64,000 bases of DNA from Amblyornis subalaris (GCA_018881555.1 JACAXG010000026.1:5575459-5639458); one strand, 5' to 3'. Numbered from the stretch's first letter, positions 1-14,198 are shown. The notes: a model not told the origin generated them from the sequence alone. Numbers and translations: made by a program.

Positions 1-3000
1 TATACTAAGAGCAGCTGCTCTATTTTAGCTGATGAAGTATGTTATTAACCTATTTAATAAATAAGATTTATAAGCTTTGAGTGAAGTTCTTGATTTAAAG
101 CTTTATAAACTTAACTCTCTCAATTTGGGTGTGATAAGAGTCTGTAAGTTAACTTTTGATCAGATTTTATGATAACTTTTTGTACAGTGTATGGTTTTTG
201 GTAATGTTGATATAATTATGAAATATTTGGGACTTGACCTAAGCCTGGGTGTAGGGTTGTGTGGGAGGGATGTTGTTTCTTTTTTCCATCTGTAACTGGC
301 CTTGGGAGGGATGTTGGGTTTTTCATTTGTGGCTGGCCTTGTTCTAGGGGAAACAGGCAATGATTTGAGCCTTGTTAGGAGGTAAAGTACTGCCTCCTTG
401 TAAAAGACCAATTTTATAGAAAAATAATTTAGGTGGGGGAGATTAACCACAACAATTCTTTTTCTCAATTCATTGTGTTTGACAGGCTAAATGGCTTATT
501 AGAAAATTCCATCTCTGAGAATACGGATATTTTATTGCTTTATTTCTATTACTTTATCAACAGTAATTTTCTTTTTCCTTTTGAAAAATAAATACACTAA
601 TTGTGAGAATAAACATACCCTTCCTCCCCCCATCTGTCATAAAAGCCATCTTGTTATATGAATTTAAGATAACATGTTTTAGGAGGGCAAGGTAGGATGA
701 GAGGCATTTATAGTCTCATTAATAACTGAAAGAAGCTTTTAAGGGGTTGTTTTTTTCTAAGACCTCAGTATGTGCATGTATACAAGATGATGGTGGAAGT
801 TCTGTCTAGTTTTGCTCCAGAAGTTCAGCTCTTACATGTTCCTTTTTGAAGGACAGAATTGTCGTAATTACAGAGTTGTGATTTAGGCAGGGACTCAGAA
901 AGATGGACCTATTTCGGGAGATGGAAAATATTCTCTGTCTTTTTCCTTCCCCAAACCTTGACTGCTTCTGGGAGCCTTGAAGATTTAGGATTTTTGCTGT
1001 AGACTTTGTTTTTCACATTTGAAACTAAAACCCGCTTTGTTCTTATCTGCTTAGCCCAAAACTTAGTGTTATAAATACTTTCCACTTAAATTACAATGTA
1101 TATTTTTCTGACTGCAGAAAACAACAAAGTATGACTTTTTTTCTATATGTACAAGGGCATGTAGACAATCTGGTTATTTGCAGAGAAAACACTAGTCTTT
1201 TTATGAAACAGAAATTTGTACCTAATGGCAGAATTGTCCACAGTAACATGTGCAGTGCCATGTACCAAATTAAGAGCTTGTTGCAGGTCACATCCCCCTT
1301 GGTGCACTGCACCACATTTTCTATGCTTGCTGGAGTGTGCTTTGAACTATTTGTTGCACAAATTCATTTCCCAAAGCCATACAAAAATATTCAGTGAAGG
1401 ATCCATTGTATATCATGACACAAGGAAGGGAATAGAACTTTGCTTGCGAATGGAGACAGAGTGAGGATCTTGAAGGTTTTGACAGCATTGAGACATTAGA
1501 TCAACTCAGTAACACAGCAAGAAGCACCCTGAGCTGCTGGCAAATTATGTCAGTGTTAGACAAATACAGGAAGTTCAGAATTCTTGAATCCTTAACTATT
1601 CAGTCAGTTTCCTTAAGGACAGAACTTCAGACTGGTTTTATTAAAAAAAAAAATTTAAAAAAATCACTTTGTAGTTAACACCCTACAGAAGAATGTTGGC
1701 ATTCCAATAGAAAGTGCAGTATCTGTGCAGAACTTCTCAAAACAGAAAGTAGAACACTGTGGTTGTAAACAAGTCAAGCTGCAGCCATTTACTTTTGATT
1801 TTCTAGATAAAACGAGAAGCAGAAATCAAATAGGAAATCAATAATAAGCAAATTTAAACTGTGGAAATCACTCATTTTTAAAAATGTAGGCTGTGTGCGT
1901 ATTTAAATAGTCTTTGGTGTGGAGGGTATTTTTTTCAAAGTTTTCCTAGTGGTTTGGAACCTGATTTGCACAGATTTTGTTAGGGTTTCCAAGGGAGAAT
2001 TAATGGAATCTCTTGACTTGTGTAATTAATGTTGTAATGCACATAGAATTTGTCTTCCTGAATGTAATTGCTTTATGCTACGTAATGAGGACAGATCTGA
2101 TTACTATGTAGGTGTTGAGAGGAGTGCAGCTGAAATGTCCAAGTGTCCAAGCTGAACACCTTGTACATGGCATGTTTAAAGTCTTTTACTGTTTCCTCTT
2201 TAAATCTCCCAGGGAAATGTGCATGTTCAGTGCATTTCTTATTGTGAAGAAGTTTCTACTGTTCATGTTACTTTTCCTGGATTGAAGGAATCTGAGGCTG
2301 GCCAAATAGGGCTTCACTGGGGAAGTCAATGAGATATTACTGCAGGGAGAAATCAACTGGCCTGTGTTGTGCCTGGGCTAGTGGCCTTATAAAAATGAGA
2401 GTCCATGCTGTCAGTGCATAAGGATGTGCACAGCCCCTAGGCTTTTTTCTTTAATCATGGTCATTGAAACTGCTGGGGACTCTGCACTGTGTGAGTAGAT
2501 CCAAGGTGAGATTGTGGAGCGCTGGAGAGCCAGGGATATGTATTCCTGGATGTCCAGCTGTAAGACTAATCACAGTACAAAGACCTTTCCATGCTCATTG
2601 AGCTGAGTAACAGGACAGCGTGGGCTTTTCTGCAGCAAGTAGAGTGGGCTTCCTCACAGTGGTTGGACTGAACCTTTGTGCTGTGGACTCGCTTTGCCCG
2701 AGGGTTTTTGCTTTGTCTCGCGGGCCCTGTGCAGTTCTGCAAAGTTGCTTGGCTGTGCCCAGCTTGTTACAGAGAAATAAAACACTACTTTCCAGTCTCA
2801 TGCCAAGCCTGGCACTAACTAACCCTCGCTCCAGTGTTTCCCTCCAAACAAGATTCCAGCCCTCAGAGGTGGGAGAGCTGTAGGTCCCGTGAGGCTGGGG
2901 AGATGCCAAACCCTGCACGTAGCTGATGGCTGTGCTGGAGAGTGCTGCTGTTGTCCCCAAGGGTTGCCAAGTGGCCCTTCAGCTCTGCCATCAGAATTGC

Positions 3001-5507
3001 TAAATTCTTGTAATAACTCTCTGGAAGGATGCTCGTTCTGTTGAGCAATGTAAGGTTCTTTATCCAGGTGATGTCCCAAATTGTGACTCTAGGAATGTAA
3101 TACAGTGAACATTTGAGTATAGGAGATAGCCTCACTATGCTGGTAAATACATTTATTTATGTAGCTTTTGAGCTGATCATTAGGTTCCTATTTACTGTGC
3201 TCACTACACTTTATTTCACTTTTCATTTTTGATTTAACTGCATCACAGCTATCATTATGTCTGAAAATTAATTTGGCATGTAGAATGTTCAGTTATTGCA
3301 TGTGGCTCTCTGAGGACAGATAATATTATAAGTAGAATTAAGGAAAAAATACCATGAAGCTTTCAGAATCAAATACTTTATTAACACATGGAAACACATT
3401 TGAGGTGGAGCTAGAGATGAGTAAATCCCTTACCTGCTAAAGAAATACAAATTCAAATACAAGGAAGAAATTTTAGTAGGTAATCAAGCTGATGAATGTA
3501 ATACCCATGGGGTCAGAGAACTGTTTCAGTTTGAGAATATTTATTTTTCTGAACTTGAATCTTGAAATATCTTGAAATATTCTTTAGCTTGGGGGGGGGG
3601 AAAACAGGGGAAGTTTGATCGTTTACCTGAAACACAGGTGGTGTGAAGTAGACGTTGCAGTCTTGTTACAAAATCATTTAAATTTATTCCAGTCTGTCTG
3701 TCAACCTTCCTGTCAGTTTTAAAGGTCCCTTCAATTTAGTTTAAACAAGATTTTAAGCAATTTTACCTGCATGAGAAATTATTTGAACTATGTATTATAC
3801 TTTTAAAATTAATTTTTAATGTCCTTATTGACCAACTTTTGCTCTCAAAACAGAGATACACAGGTCATCTAACACTTTTGAAGGATTATAACCATGAAAA
3901 GGGAAATGAATTTGACAGTTTCTTTACATTTTGGGGTTTGCTTAGTAGAAAACATTATTGTAAAAGACTCTTAGAACAATCCACTACTGAAGAGTCAGGT
4001 TCCATCCCTATGCAGTGTTTGAACAGATGTCAGAACAGAATGTCTTCGTGGATTATGTGCCTTTCCTTTCAGTGCTGTTTACAAGGTGGTGTAAAAAACC
4101 AAATGTCAGAAATTGATTAATTCTTAGAAATTATCAGTTTTAGGTTCTTCCTGAGACAGATTGATACAAAAGTGGTATTTGTATCAAATGGTCTCTCAAT
4201 TTAGAATACTTCTCTTTTATTGTATTTTTTTCAAAATAAGTATCAATGACAAATTCGTGTGTCCCCCAGAGCAGTTATCTGCAGTAAATTCATACGATGC
4301 TTCATAGTTCTTGGTAAGATACCTTTTCTTTCTTTGACAGCAACATAGCTTGAAATAAAAATGTAGTTAGGAAACTGAGGGATTGGGAGTGGGGGTGTCT
4401 GTTTCTATGTTTTTTCTAAGATGTTCAGACTTTGTCCTTTAGGAGCTCCCTTTACAGACCAATCTAAACCTGCCTTTCTTTGGTGTTCAGTGAGAAACTG
4501 AAAGGGGACAACTCTTCATGCTGCTCAGACTGCTTAGATGCTCGTGATGCAGCTTGTCCTGTGCTTGGTGTTGGAGAGCAGCTCAGCCTTTTGTCTGAGG
4601 GTTGGGCTGGATGGCTGGGGACAGTGACTACTGTGTCAGTAGTGCTCATGCCAAGCACTTTGCTTATGAGTTATGCACTGTTACATGACCTCAGTGCATC
4701 CATCTCCATCTTTCTATTTGGAATGTACTACCACAAATTACCTTTTGGGTGTTCTTTGTCACCAGGCTAAGGATACGTGCTGATACAGAAGTAGTGTGTT
4801 GAGTGAAGCTTGAGTTGGAGAGCTTCACACCCGTCAGATCTTACTGTCATGAGAATTAGGAATATTCTAAATCACATAGGAACAGTTTCCAGCAAAGAAA
4901 GTGGTCATTGAAACATACAATTAAATTGTTGGGTAGCATTTGAAAAATTGCGGGGAGATGTCTTTCCATGGCTCATAAAGTAATTACTTGCCATGTAAAG
5001 TGATTAGCACAGTTGCATAAGTTGCAGAAATGGAAACTAAGAAAACTGCTTTCATTTCTGAAAGTTGCCTAGCTTTGGCTTCCTGTCAGTAAAAGAAAGA
5101 TTGGTGACTTTGTGCTTTGCATAGCAATAAAAGCATTTGTAGATGAAAGCACCATACTATTAGTGCTGCCTAAAATTTGTCCATCCTGTTTGAATCTGGT
5201 TCTTAAATAATTGATGACTTGCAGACTTGTATCTAGACTCTCACAGGAGATTCGTGCACTCACAGATACCATTTTCCAAAAGGTAATGGAATTACTGTAG
5301 CACAGCTAAAAGTAAAATAGCATCTTACCTTTGAAGACACGTTATTGCATATAAGTTTAAAACCAAGCTCAGCAACAATAAGTGAATGATGTCATTAAGA
5401 TGTCTGTATTACTAGCTGAAGGTATTTTACTACTTCATGGGAGTTTTTTTGTTTTTCTGGGGTTTTTGGTTTTTTCTCACATTTTTCCCTCCCTTCTGTT
5501 CCCGAAG
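1..5507 (+). other. USP25: Intron (3' part) upstream of first visible USP25 exon
   Basis: No coding exon was recognised here. The last bases end in a T-rich tract and an AG acceptor directly before the exon at 5508. The stretch is AT-rich, with a tandem copy of cttgaaatat at 3561-3580 and a run of ten G at 3591-3600. A more GC-rich patch at about 2600-3000 contains short chance ORFs and an AATAAA, but I could not assign it to any family. The exons for the N-terminal ubiquitin-binding motifs of USP25 are not in the window, so this intron starts before position 1. Confidence 0.75.
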
Positions 5508-5670
5508 AGTTCTAGAAGCCAGTATTGCAGAAAATAAAGCAAGTTTAAAGAGGACGCATCCGGAGGTATGGAGTGACTCTCCAAACCCCTATGACCGAAA
5601 GCGGCAAGACAACTGCCCAGTAGGATTAAAGAATGTTGGCAACACGTGCTGGTTTAGTGCTGTCATTCAG
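5508..5670 (+). CDS. USP25: USP25 exon with catalytic Cys box
   Basis: This exon completes one codon and adds 54 residues, from [10 protein letters not shown] to CWFSAVIQ. It carries the USP Cys box GNTCWFSAV. The cysteine at exon residue 47 corresponds to the nucleophile C178 of human USP25. By the same count, the lysine in AENK is equivalent to human K141, reported as a SUMO acceptor (from memory). The [13 protein letters not shown] segment opens the USP catalytic domain. The acceptor is cccgaag before agttcta, and the donor is CAG|gtaagc. The acceptor could shift by two bases (AGAG context), but 5508 gives a phase consistent with the arginine that precedes VLEAS in human USP25. Confidence 0.96.
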
Positions 5671-6879
5671 GTAAGCACTCTTCAGTTAGCTGTGTGCACT
5701 CTTCGTTGTATCTTTTGGGAGGTGAGTTACTCCATTTTAAGTGAATAACTTAAAATAATCTGTTTTCCTGAGAAGTTTAGGCCACTGCATGAGATGTTTT
5801 TAAGCATTACTTATTTCTTGCATCTCTTAATGTGTCCATCCATAAGTCTGATTGAAGTGTAGAAAGTACTGGGAGCATAACTAAGTGAAGCTTCAAAATG
5901 TTTCTTATTAAGAAGTTGTTGAAGACAAGGAGTTGACTCTCTGAAGATCCTGGGCGTGTGCAGCTCATGCTGACATCAGTGACAATTGTGGATGCCTAAA
6001 AACATGGGAAAATTGGATTACAGATGAGGAACCGACTTTTTATATTAAAAGGAGCGCATGCAAATGACTGAAAGGGGGTGGCAGACAACAGAGGTAGGTA
6101 GAGGAAATGAGACACCCTCAATCATGGAGTGCTTACTAGAATGGCTACAAGGGGATACATAGCTGGGTAGGGTAAAAGAAGGAATAATTGATAAGGAAGC
6201 TTGAGAAGAATGAAAGGGAAGGTCTGATACAGATGCAATTGCATCTGGTTTTGGTTGTTTTATGTAATATAGTCAATATGTGTGCTCTTTTTTTTTTAAA
6301 GATAGGGTGAATAGGGAATGAGTACAGATACTGCAACTTGTCTAGTGAAAGCTAATGTTCTAATATCAATAATTGATGTACATAAACTTTATGAATCTAT
6401 CTTTTATGAGAATTTTTTTTAGAAATTATTGCTAAATCCATGTATGTTTCTGTAAATAATCTGTAGATCTACTGAAAAACATCCTAACCCACAGAAAACT
6501 GTGGGTGAAACTGGAATACAAGAGTGAGAAATTTATTTTTAGTTTACAAGAAACAAATTCAGAACATTGTAACTTTTCATAGTCTGAGGTTTTGAGAGGA
6601 AGAAAATAAAATATTTAATACCCATTTTTAGCAAATTACTATCAGGCTGAAGCACTTCAGATAAACTAATGCTGTTCCTTTCATATGGATGGTTGTTGTA
6701 CTTCAGGCTGAGTCCATTTAGATCAATGTTCTGCCCAGCAAATTCCACAAATGGATGCTTACAGAGGAGTGCAAACAGTATGCATGATACTGCTTTGGTA
6801 AAACACTCCTGAGCCTCCCACTGCTTTGATCTCAGAAGAGTTTTTTAATCCTTTGAAGTTTGTTTAGTTGGTAAACTCC

Positions 6880-7150
6880 AGTGGATCTCCCTTGTATATA
6901 CTTGTCTTCCTTGAGCCTTGCAAACTCCTTGCACCCATAGGGTCCTTTGGGTAGGAATTTCATAGTTGTGCTTCCTATTGCATGAAGAACTTGATTTTGT
7001 TTGGTTTTTTGAACCTGGCTCCCACTGTCTTTGTCCAGTAGCTTCCATGTCTCCCAGTGGACAAGACAAAGGTTGATTGCCATTGCAGTTCTGTGGGCTG
7101 CTGTCCTACTTTCTTTCTGCACCTTGGTGGTCTCTTTTGTTTCCTGGCTG
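6880..7150 (-). repeat. Probable ancient CR1/L3-like LINE remnant
   Basis: The text around 6955-7025 (catagttgtgcttcctattg, then a T/G-rich tract and ttttttgaacctg) resembles the reverse complement of an ancient amniote CR1/L3-type LINE. I am comparing with remembered consensus text, not an alignment, and the edges are guesses. It lies just before, and opposite in orientation to, the clearer CR1 copy that starts near 7.29 kb. Confidence 0.33.
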
Positions 7151-7289
7151 GATGCTGAATTGCCACCTATAGAATGTTCTGAGCTCTGATTTGCTTTGTT
7201 GTTGTCCAGATCCTTTCTAGCTCTAGCAGCATTTTCATTGGGGGACTAGGAAGGCTCTTAAGATGTGAGTGGGCTACTAATTTGGGTAG

Positions 7290-8740
7290 TGTGATGGACA
7301 GATAGAGGCTCTCCAGGAAAGGCATTGCCTTCCTCCTGAAGGAGTAGCTCAAGTGTGTGTGGTACTTGAGTGGGACAAGGTGACAGTTTAAGATGAGAGT
7401 TTGTGGATCAGGATCATAGGAGAGGGTGGTAAAGGTGCCATTATGACTAGTCTGTTACAGACTACCCTCCTCAGGATGAGGATATGCAGAGAGCCTTCTT
7501 GAAAGGAAGTCAGTCTCTGGATTATAGTCTCTGGTTCCCNTGGGAAACTTTAATAAACATCCTGACTCTTGCTGGGTCCAACACAGCAGGACATAAGCAA
7601 GCCTGATTTCTGGAGGGTATCAGGGACAACTTCTTGATATGAGCACTGATGGGTCAGCTAGGGGTGATGCACAGCTGAATCTGCTGTTCCCTAAAATGGG
7701 AGAACTGGAGATGGAATAATGTGGATACTCTTGACTGCAGTGACCATGAAGTAGTGGAGTTCAAGGTCTTGATGGGAGCAAGGAAGGAGTAGCGGGACCC
7801 AGACCCTAGTGTTCGGGAGAGCAGACTGTCTTCTTCTAGAAGTTGGTGTTCCATAGGTGGCAGCTTGGAAGGGCAGAGATACTCAGGAAGGCTGATGACG
7901 TTCTGTGATTGCCAGAAGGGTCCATCCTGCTCTTAGGGAGCTCACGGCCAAACTCCAATACAAGCAGGCAGTGTGCAGGATCTGGAAGCAGAGATGGGCT
8001 GTGGAGGAAGAGATTGGAAATGCTGCCCAGCCATGAAGGGATGGTATTAGGAAAGTGAAAGCTGACCTAGAGTTGGTGCCTCAAAGGTTGTCTAGGGTAA
8101 CAAGAAAAGGTTTTGATGTTACACTAGTCCAAAAAGACTGAGCAAGGAGAACGACATTCTGTTGTTGCATAGAGAGGGTGAGGTACTCAGTGCCTTGCTT
8201 TGCCTCAGTCTCCACCAGTGAGGTCTCCGAGACCATTGTACATAGTTGAGGGAACTCTGAACAAGGGTTAAGGATTTGAGTCAGAGATGACTTGAGGTAA
8301 CTTGACCTATATAAATCCGCAGAACCCACTGAGCTGCGTCCAGTGGTGATGAGAGAAAGTGGGAAAAAGTCTTAGCAAGGCAACTCTCATTTTTCAAAAG
8401 CCATGGAGAATAAAAGTGGTTTCTGATTAACTGGATCCAGGCTTTTTAGAGCAGTGCATATTGGGAGGATGAGAGGCAATGGGAGTCATTGAGAAAAGGA
8501 AGATTCAGCCTGGATATAAGAAGCATTTTTTTTCCATGAGGACAGGCAGGCAGTGGAGGTTGCCCAGGGAGGCTTTGCAGGGTCTGTCAAACCTTGAAAA
8601 CTTTTAAGATGCCTGAAGAAAAGCCCTGAGTAGCCTGGCCTGATCTCACAGGTGACCTCCTGTGAGGTCAAGTGGGAGGCTTGGCAAGAGATTTCCATCA
8701 GTCTCTTCTGAACTGAATTACCCTGTAATTCTATACTAAT
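7290..8740 (+). repeat. Degenerate CR1 LINE with endonuclease-domain remnants
   Basis: In shifting forward frames, with stops, the text reads as CR1 ORF2. It shows GIAFLLKE-like residues near 7320 and LWIRIIGEGGKGAI near 7400. GNFNKHPDSCW follows near 7545, the equivalent of the GDFNHPDICW endonuclease motif, and CSDHEVVEFKVL lies near 7737. Next come a lysine/arginine-rich linker (KVKADLEL near 8060) and EVLSALLCLSL near 8180, which matches the conserved EVLNAFFASVF segment. The reverse transcriptase core appears deleted. From about 8470 the text resembles a CR1 3' untranslated part (gttgcccagggaggct). The copy is clearly dead. Retaining the endonuclease part is less usual than the common 3'-only fragments. 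Confidence 0.75.
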
Positions 8741-11700
8741 GTTTTCTGTTTCATTCTATCTTCCTTTCTTAATTGTTTTATTCTGCTTTTAACTATGATT
8801 CTACTTCATGTATTGATCTGATACTTCAGGGAACCATCTGCCATAAATTCAAAGTTTTGAATAATGCTGGTTAGTTTGGTGCCCGTCATTTTCTATAAAT
8901 TCCTTCAGTTGCTTTCCACCATGTGCCTCACTGTACACATACCAGTTTTGAATTTAGCTTTCTTGTTACATACTCAGTCTCATATGATCTTTTTGTCGGT
9001 TCGTCCTTGCCAACTGTTGTTCTTACTACACTGCATATCTCTGTACTGACCAAATGTGGCCAAAACTTGCTGTCCTTTCTAGATCACTTCTGAATTTTGC
9101 ATACCAGTGCAGACTTAGTGAATTTGCAGTAACTTCCCTTCAGGCTGAAACAGATGGTTGGCTCTTGCTCATCTCTTAATTTTTGATTGCCTGTTTGTTT
9201 GTGTCTGGACCTTCCATCTCACCTCACTGATGCTTAGTTAAAAGCTTTTGTTGAATGACTTCTTCAGAAATTACCCTGAAATCTGAGTAGACTGCGTAAG
9301 ATGGATTACTGTTATCCATGTTCTGTTTGACTTGGAGGTTTTTGGTTTTGTTTGTAGTGAGNCATTTTGTTTGTTGGTTTGGTTTTGTTTTTTTAATGGG
9401 AAGGATTTACTTACCTGCAGGTTACATGTGGGTAATGCTGTAGGTAATGAAATGGAAAGACTTCTTTATTTGTTCTACGACCCCCCCTTCCCATTGAAGT
9501 TTTTATGTTCTCAGGCCTCTTTCCTTTCAGCGTTTAGCAATCTAACAGGTGTTTGAATTTTCTGTGTTCCTAGAAATCTTTTGATGTTTCCCTTTTTCAT
9601 CTCTTCTCCTTTCCTTATTCCATCACATGCACAGCTCTTTTTTCAATAGCAGAAACTTTGTCTTGGTGCTAATGTAAATAAGCATTTTATTTCAATAAAG
9701 ATCTTTGTGGAGCTAATATGACTTGGTGTTTTACCTTGTCTGTTGTGTAATCAGACTTTACATTCCATAATAGTCCGAAATCGAAAGACGACTGATTTTT
9801 ATGTGTATGTGCATTTCTGTAAAAGACATTTATATACAGGAAACTGCAAATGTTTAAATAAATATTTTCAAGGAAACTTGAATTTTTAATTCATTAACCA
9901 CAGAGATAAGAGCAGAGGCCAGAGAATATAAAAACCTATGCTAGACCTATGATCTCATGTTATTTATACCCTGTGTGCAACTTTATACCTTGAAAACAGA
10001 TTCTAAAGAGACCTAGGTAGTTCTTATGGTCACCAGCCATACCATGTGAAAGTCTGTGGCATCTGGAATTATAATGGCTTGATCCTAAAAGATAGTGAAA
10101 CTTCTGGAGTTAGGTCTATGGAATGTAATTCAAGCAAACCATTGAAAGATTTATAACTTCAGTTGGTTGAAAATTTAGGTTATTAATATTGTCTGTCAGC
10201 CAGGAAGATTTATGTTTCAAGCAACCATCCCAGGAAATTTAATGCATGTTAATTTAGAACATTAGGTAATACCATATTTATTTATCCACAGGGCACATTG
10301 ACTACTTGGGTTGCACTGACTATGTAGAAGTATTTTCTTGCTTTCTTTGGAAAGCTTTTGTAACCTGACACATCACCTAGGTCAACAATATCTAAATGTT
10401 AACTACTGTCAGTCACAATGATATATTGTGTAATATAATCTAAAATGAAATTGCAAAGAGAGAAAAATCTTCCTTCTATTTAAGGGGTGCTTGTTAAGCA
10501 AAAAAAAGATTTTGACATTTTGATGCTTTCCTTTTGCAATGTATGTTGTTTTTTATAGGCACCAATTAACTGACTTAATGAAATGCAGTCGTAAATGGTT
10601 TGTTGTATTTGCATTAAGAGCATGAAATTCCTTAAGAGATGTTTGCAGTGAGTGACAGCAAACTCTCTCACGATTCAAACATTGTTAGAAATACTGCCTT
10701 TAACCTGTATTTATTAGAGAAGTAGGCACATGTGGAAGTCATCCTCTTCTGCAGGGGAAAGGGGGGGGGGTCTCTCTTCAGAGAGCTCCAAAACAAAGTT
10801 TTGCTTTCAACAGTTACATTCAATGGCATTAGAATGAACAGTGCTATTTTTTCCATAGTGTAACTTCTAAATATCTGCCCTGCTGTTGAAGACTTCTGAC
10901 TTGATAATAACTTGAATTTAAAACTGAGTCTCCAAGAGATTATGTCAAAGCAAAATTGTATTAAAAACATTAAAGCATGTTCATTTCTTCCTCACCTGCC
11001 AAGAAATGAATTAAGTTCCTCAGTGATTTTTCTACCCCTTCTTGAACTTGTAATAAACCTACATTTGTGACAGGAGTTCACCCATACATGCTTTTGCTAC
11101 TGTTTAGTTAGATTAACATTTGTAGAAGGACCCATAAATCTTGAGGCTTTAGAACATTTCTAGAAGGTTGGTTGTGTGTTGTTTTTTTTATTTATTTATT
11201 TTTAAAAAGTTTCATTATTGTAACTACATATGTCTCCTCTTGAAATAGAACTTGAGATAAACTTGAACTTGAGACTTCTTTAAAGAAACAAAACACAAAT
11301 ATACCACTGTGTTTTTACTTTTTTGCAGTAGATTTTAGTGGCTCCCTTGTGAAAAGGTAACTTCCCAGTTTTTCTTGGCTATGAGAGTTTATAGTCTGAA
11401 AACGGCTTAGAAATAACACATTTATAGAGCCTGTGGAGCAGCTCCTTTGTGCCATGCTGAGCACAAGTGTTTGCAGGACATGGGATGTAGAAGGCAGGTA
11501 TCTCAGAGGACATGGATGTGCTGTTGGAATCATGCCTTAGCCTTGCTGCCTGTGCAAGTTGTCTCCCAGATATTTTGCTTTAAGACATTGCACCAGACTA
11601 ACTTCATCTTTTGGAGTCCCGAGTAGGGCTCCGATCATGTGCAAGAAGCAATGCCCTGGCAGGACCTGCCCTGTGGAAAAGGTGCCATGGGAGATGCCAA

Positions 11701-14198
11701 GGTCGTTTAGTGAATGTCATCGACTCGGTGTGCCAAGGCGAATTTCTGTGGGAGGAACAAAGTGTGTGGGGAATCAGTGAAAACTGTTCTGTAAATGCTG
11801 CTATTTCCCCTTCCCCCAGTCCCATTCCTCATGTACTAGGTACACTCTTTCCCTCAGTCTCATGACTTCCAGAGGGCTGGATTGCAGCCCCTCCCTTTAC
11901 CAAATGAGGTATCCCAACAGGACAGCTGGGCTTTGGCATCTCCATACTCTTCTCTCTGTGAGTCTGTCAGAGTCTGATTAGTCTCAAAAATGAGATTTTT
12001 TTTTTTTTCTTTCCCAAATGTTCAGCAAGCTATGCCCTAAGTTAACAAGCAGAAATCTCCATGGCTGCTCTTTAAGTTTTATTTTCAGGGTCCCTAACAA
12101 CACTTCTGGCATTTTACTCTGTTGCATTGTATTTGGGAGCAGCCTGCTTGTTTTCCTGATATCANTCTTTGTGGGGCTAGGATCTCCTTTGATCCTAGAT
12201 TTCCAGTTCTGGGAAGAAGTGAACCAGCTTGATGGGTGAGAATCAAGCGTTTTCTTCCCAGTTGGTGGCTCAGCTATTGTTGTTACCAATATTGCTCTTC
12301 TTCAAAGCTGCCTACCACAAGTATCTAACTTTTACATTATTCTACGTTTCTTGTCCTGATGAAGNGAAAGGATTGTGATGGATGATGTGGTAGTGCATTA
12401 ATACCAAAAAGCCTAGGATTTTATAATAAAATGTGTAATGTATACATTGTACATGACTCCCTTACTTCCTTGGGCATGCAGTGGAAGGCTGTAGGCTGAA
12501 GAACATTCAGTGCTCAATCCCCATTTGAGGTAAAATGGCCATTGATGGAATATTTTCTTTCCACTGTTTTCACTGTGGAACAGCCTGGGGCAGGGGTTGG
12601 TGGGGGTATATGATATAAGCTGTTCTGTAGAGTTTCATGGGCAGAGAAATAATGATGTTGGAAATCTAGTTTCTTGTTTTCCATCCCTCAGTCACTCTCT
12701 CTGTTTCTCTGTAAGTGAAGTGGGAAGTGACAAGTTCAGTCATCTTATGATATTTGCTGACAGGATATTCCTTTTCCTGCTATTTGTGCTTCTGTGGTCT
12801 CTAGTTTCCTCAGGTTGCTTGTGTGATATTTCAAGCTCCTACCTTATATTTAGTGATATGTAATATGGCAAAATCTGTTGTGAAGGTATGGAAAGCTTTA
12901 ATGGATGATGGCTTTCACTTTGACTCATAAACAGTTGCTTATTCAATTAAAATAAAGGATATGGGGTAAGTGTTGGGTTGTGATCCTGTGTGTATTGTTT
13001 AGTTGTGTTGTTTAAATTTAAATCACGTACTTCATTTAGGCAAGAAGTTGAAAACTGTAACCATTTAAGGAAATGTTGGCAGTTATTTTATGTCCTAACA
13101 ACATTTTTTTCTTGCTTTGACCATGTAATAGAGGGGTGGTTGAATGGCATTTTTTAGTATGTGCCAAGACACAAGCATAAAGTGAATTCTTCTGGACNCA
13201 TCATACTTAGCTGTCTTCTGAATTGCAGTAATGTTCTGAGTTTGTTGCTATAAACAAGTAAATGTTCTCTAAATGCAGGCTGGTAATACCATGGTGAGCT
13301 GTTTGTTTAAAATGTTGACTTAACCCAAGCCTGCTAGAGGTCTTAAGTTGGTTTGACTTTCTAGCTCCAACAGTATGCAAGCTGTTTTCCATCTTCTTCC
13401 ATGTTGCACCTCAGCCTTTTGGAAATGTAAGACATGTCAGCTTAAAACTGCATTTTATACTAGGTTTTCAGCAGTTTGGAATGCTAATTGGTTGTCTGTT
13501 TATAAATAAAAATGTCCTTTTAGAGGTACTTTCCAAAGCTTTTGAGACCTGGAATTTAAATCTCTCTGATTCTGAAATTGCTAAACGTTTCCCACATCGC
13601 TACCACTATACATGTGGGGTTGTTCTGCTGAAGTTCAGCCATCAGGCAGTGTCATATCTGTCTGTAGGAGTTTTTGTTTCAGAGGGGCAGAGAGGAAAAA
13701 AACCTCCTCTTCTTATACTTTCGCAGTGAGGTTTGAACAGGAACCTGCTCAAGTCCCAGCTTTGAAGCTGCTTTCCTCACTTCCATTCTGTCTCCCTTAC
13801 ATGCAGTATTCTAAAGAATGCAAGGAAGGCTTTGGACTGTGTCAAATCCTCGGGGTATGTAAAGAAGCACAAAACTATGTTTAGGTGACTTCCTAATTTT
13901 CTTAATGCCTGTCATTAGGCTCTATTCTGGAAGGAGGATTTACCGCTTAACACGAATAAGACACAAACAGGTGGAGTGGGAGACAACCCCAGAGTAAATT
14001 TTAAGGAGGAGCAGGGTGGAAGGGAGCATTGTGCTGAGCAAAGCAACCAGTGCAGTAGCAACAAACAGCCACTTAATGGACTTNGCTGTGAAAAAAGTAG
14101 GTTCAAGAATATGAACCAAAAAGGAAAAAAATAGATCAATAAATAGAAAAAGTGTGGAAGGCCTTTAAGAGGAGAGAGAATTGATTCTCCCAAATTAG

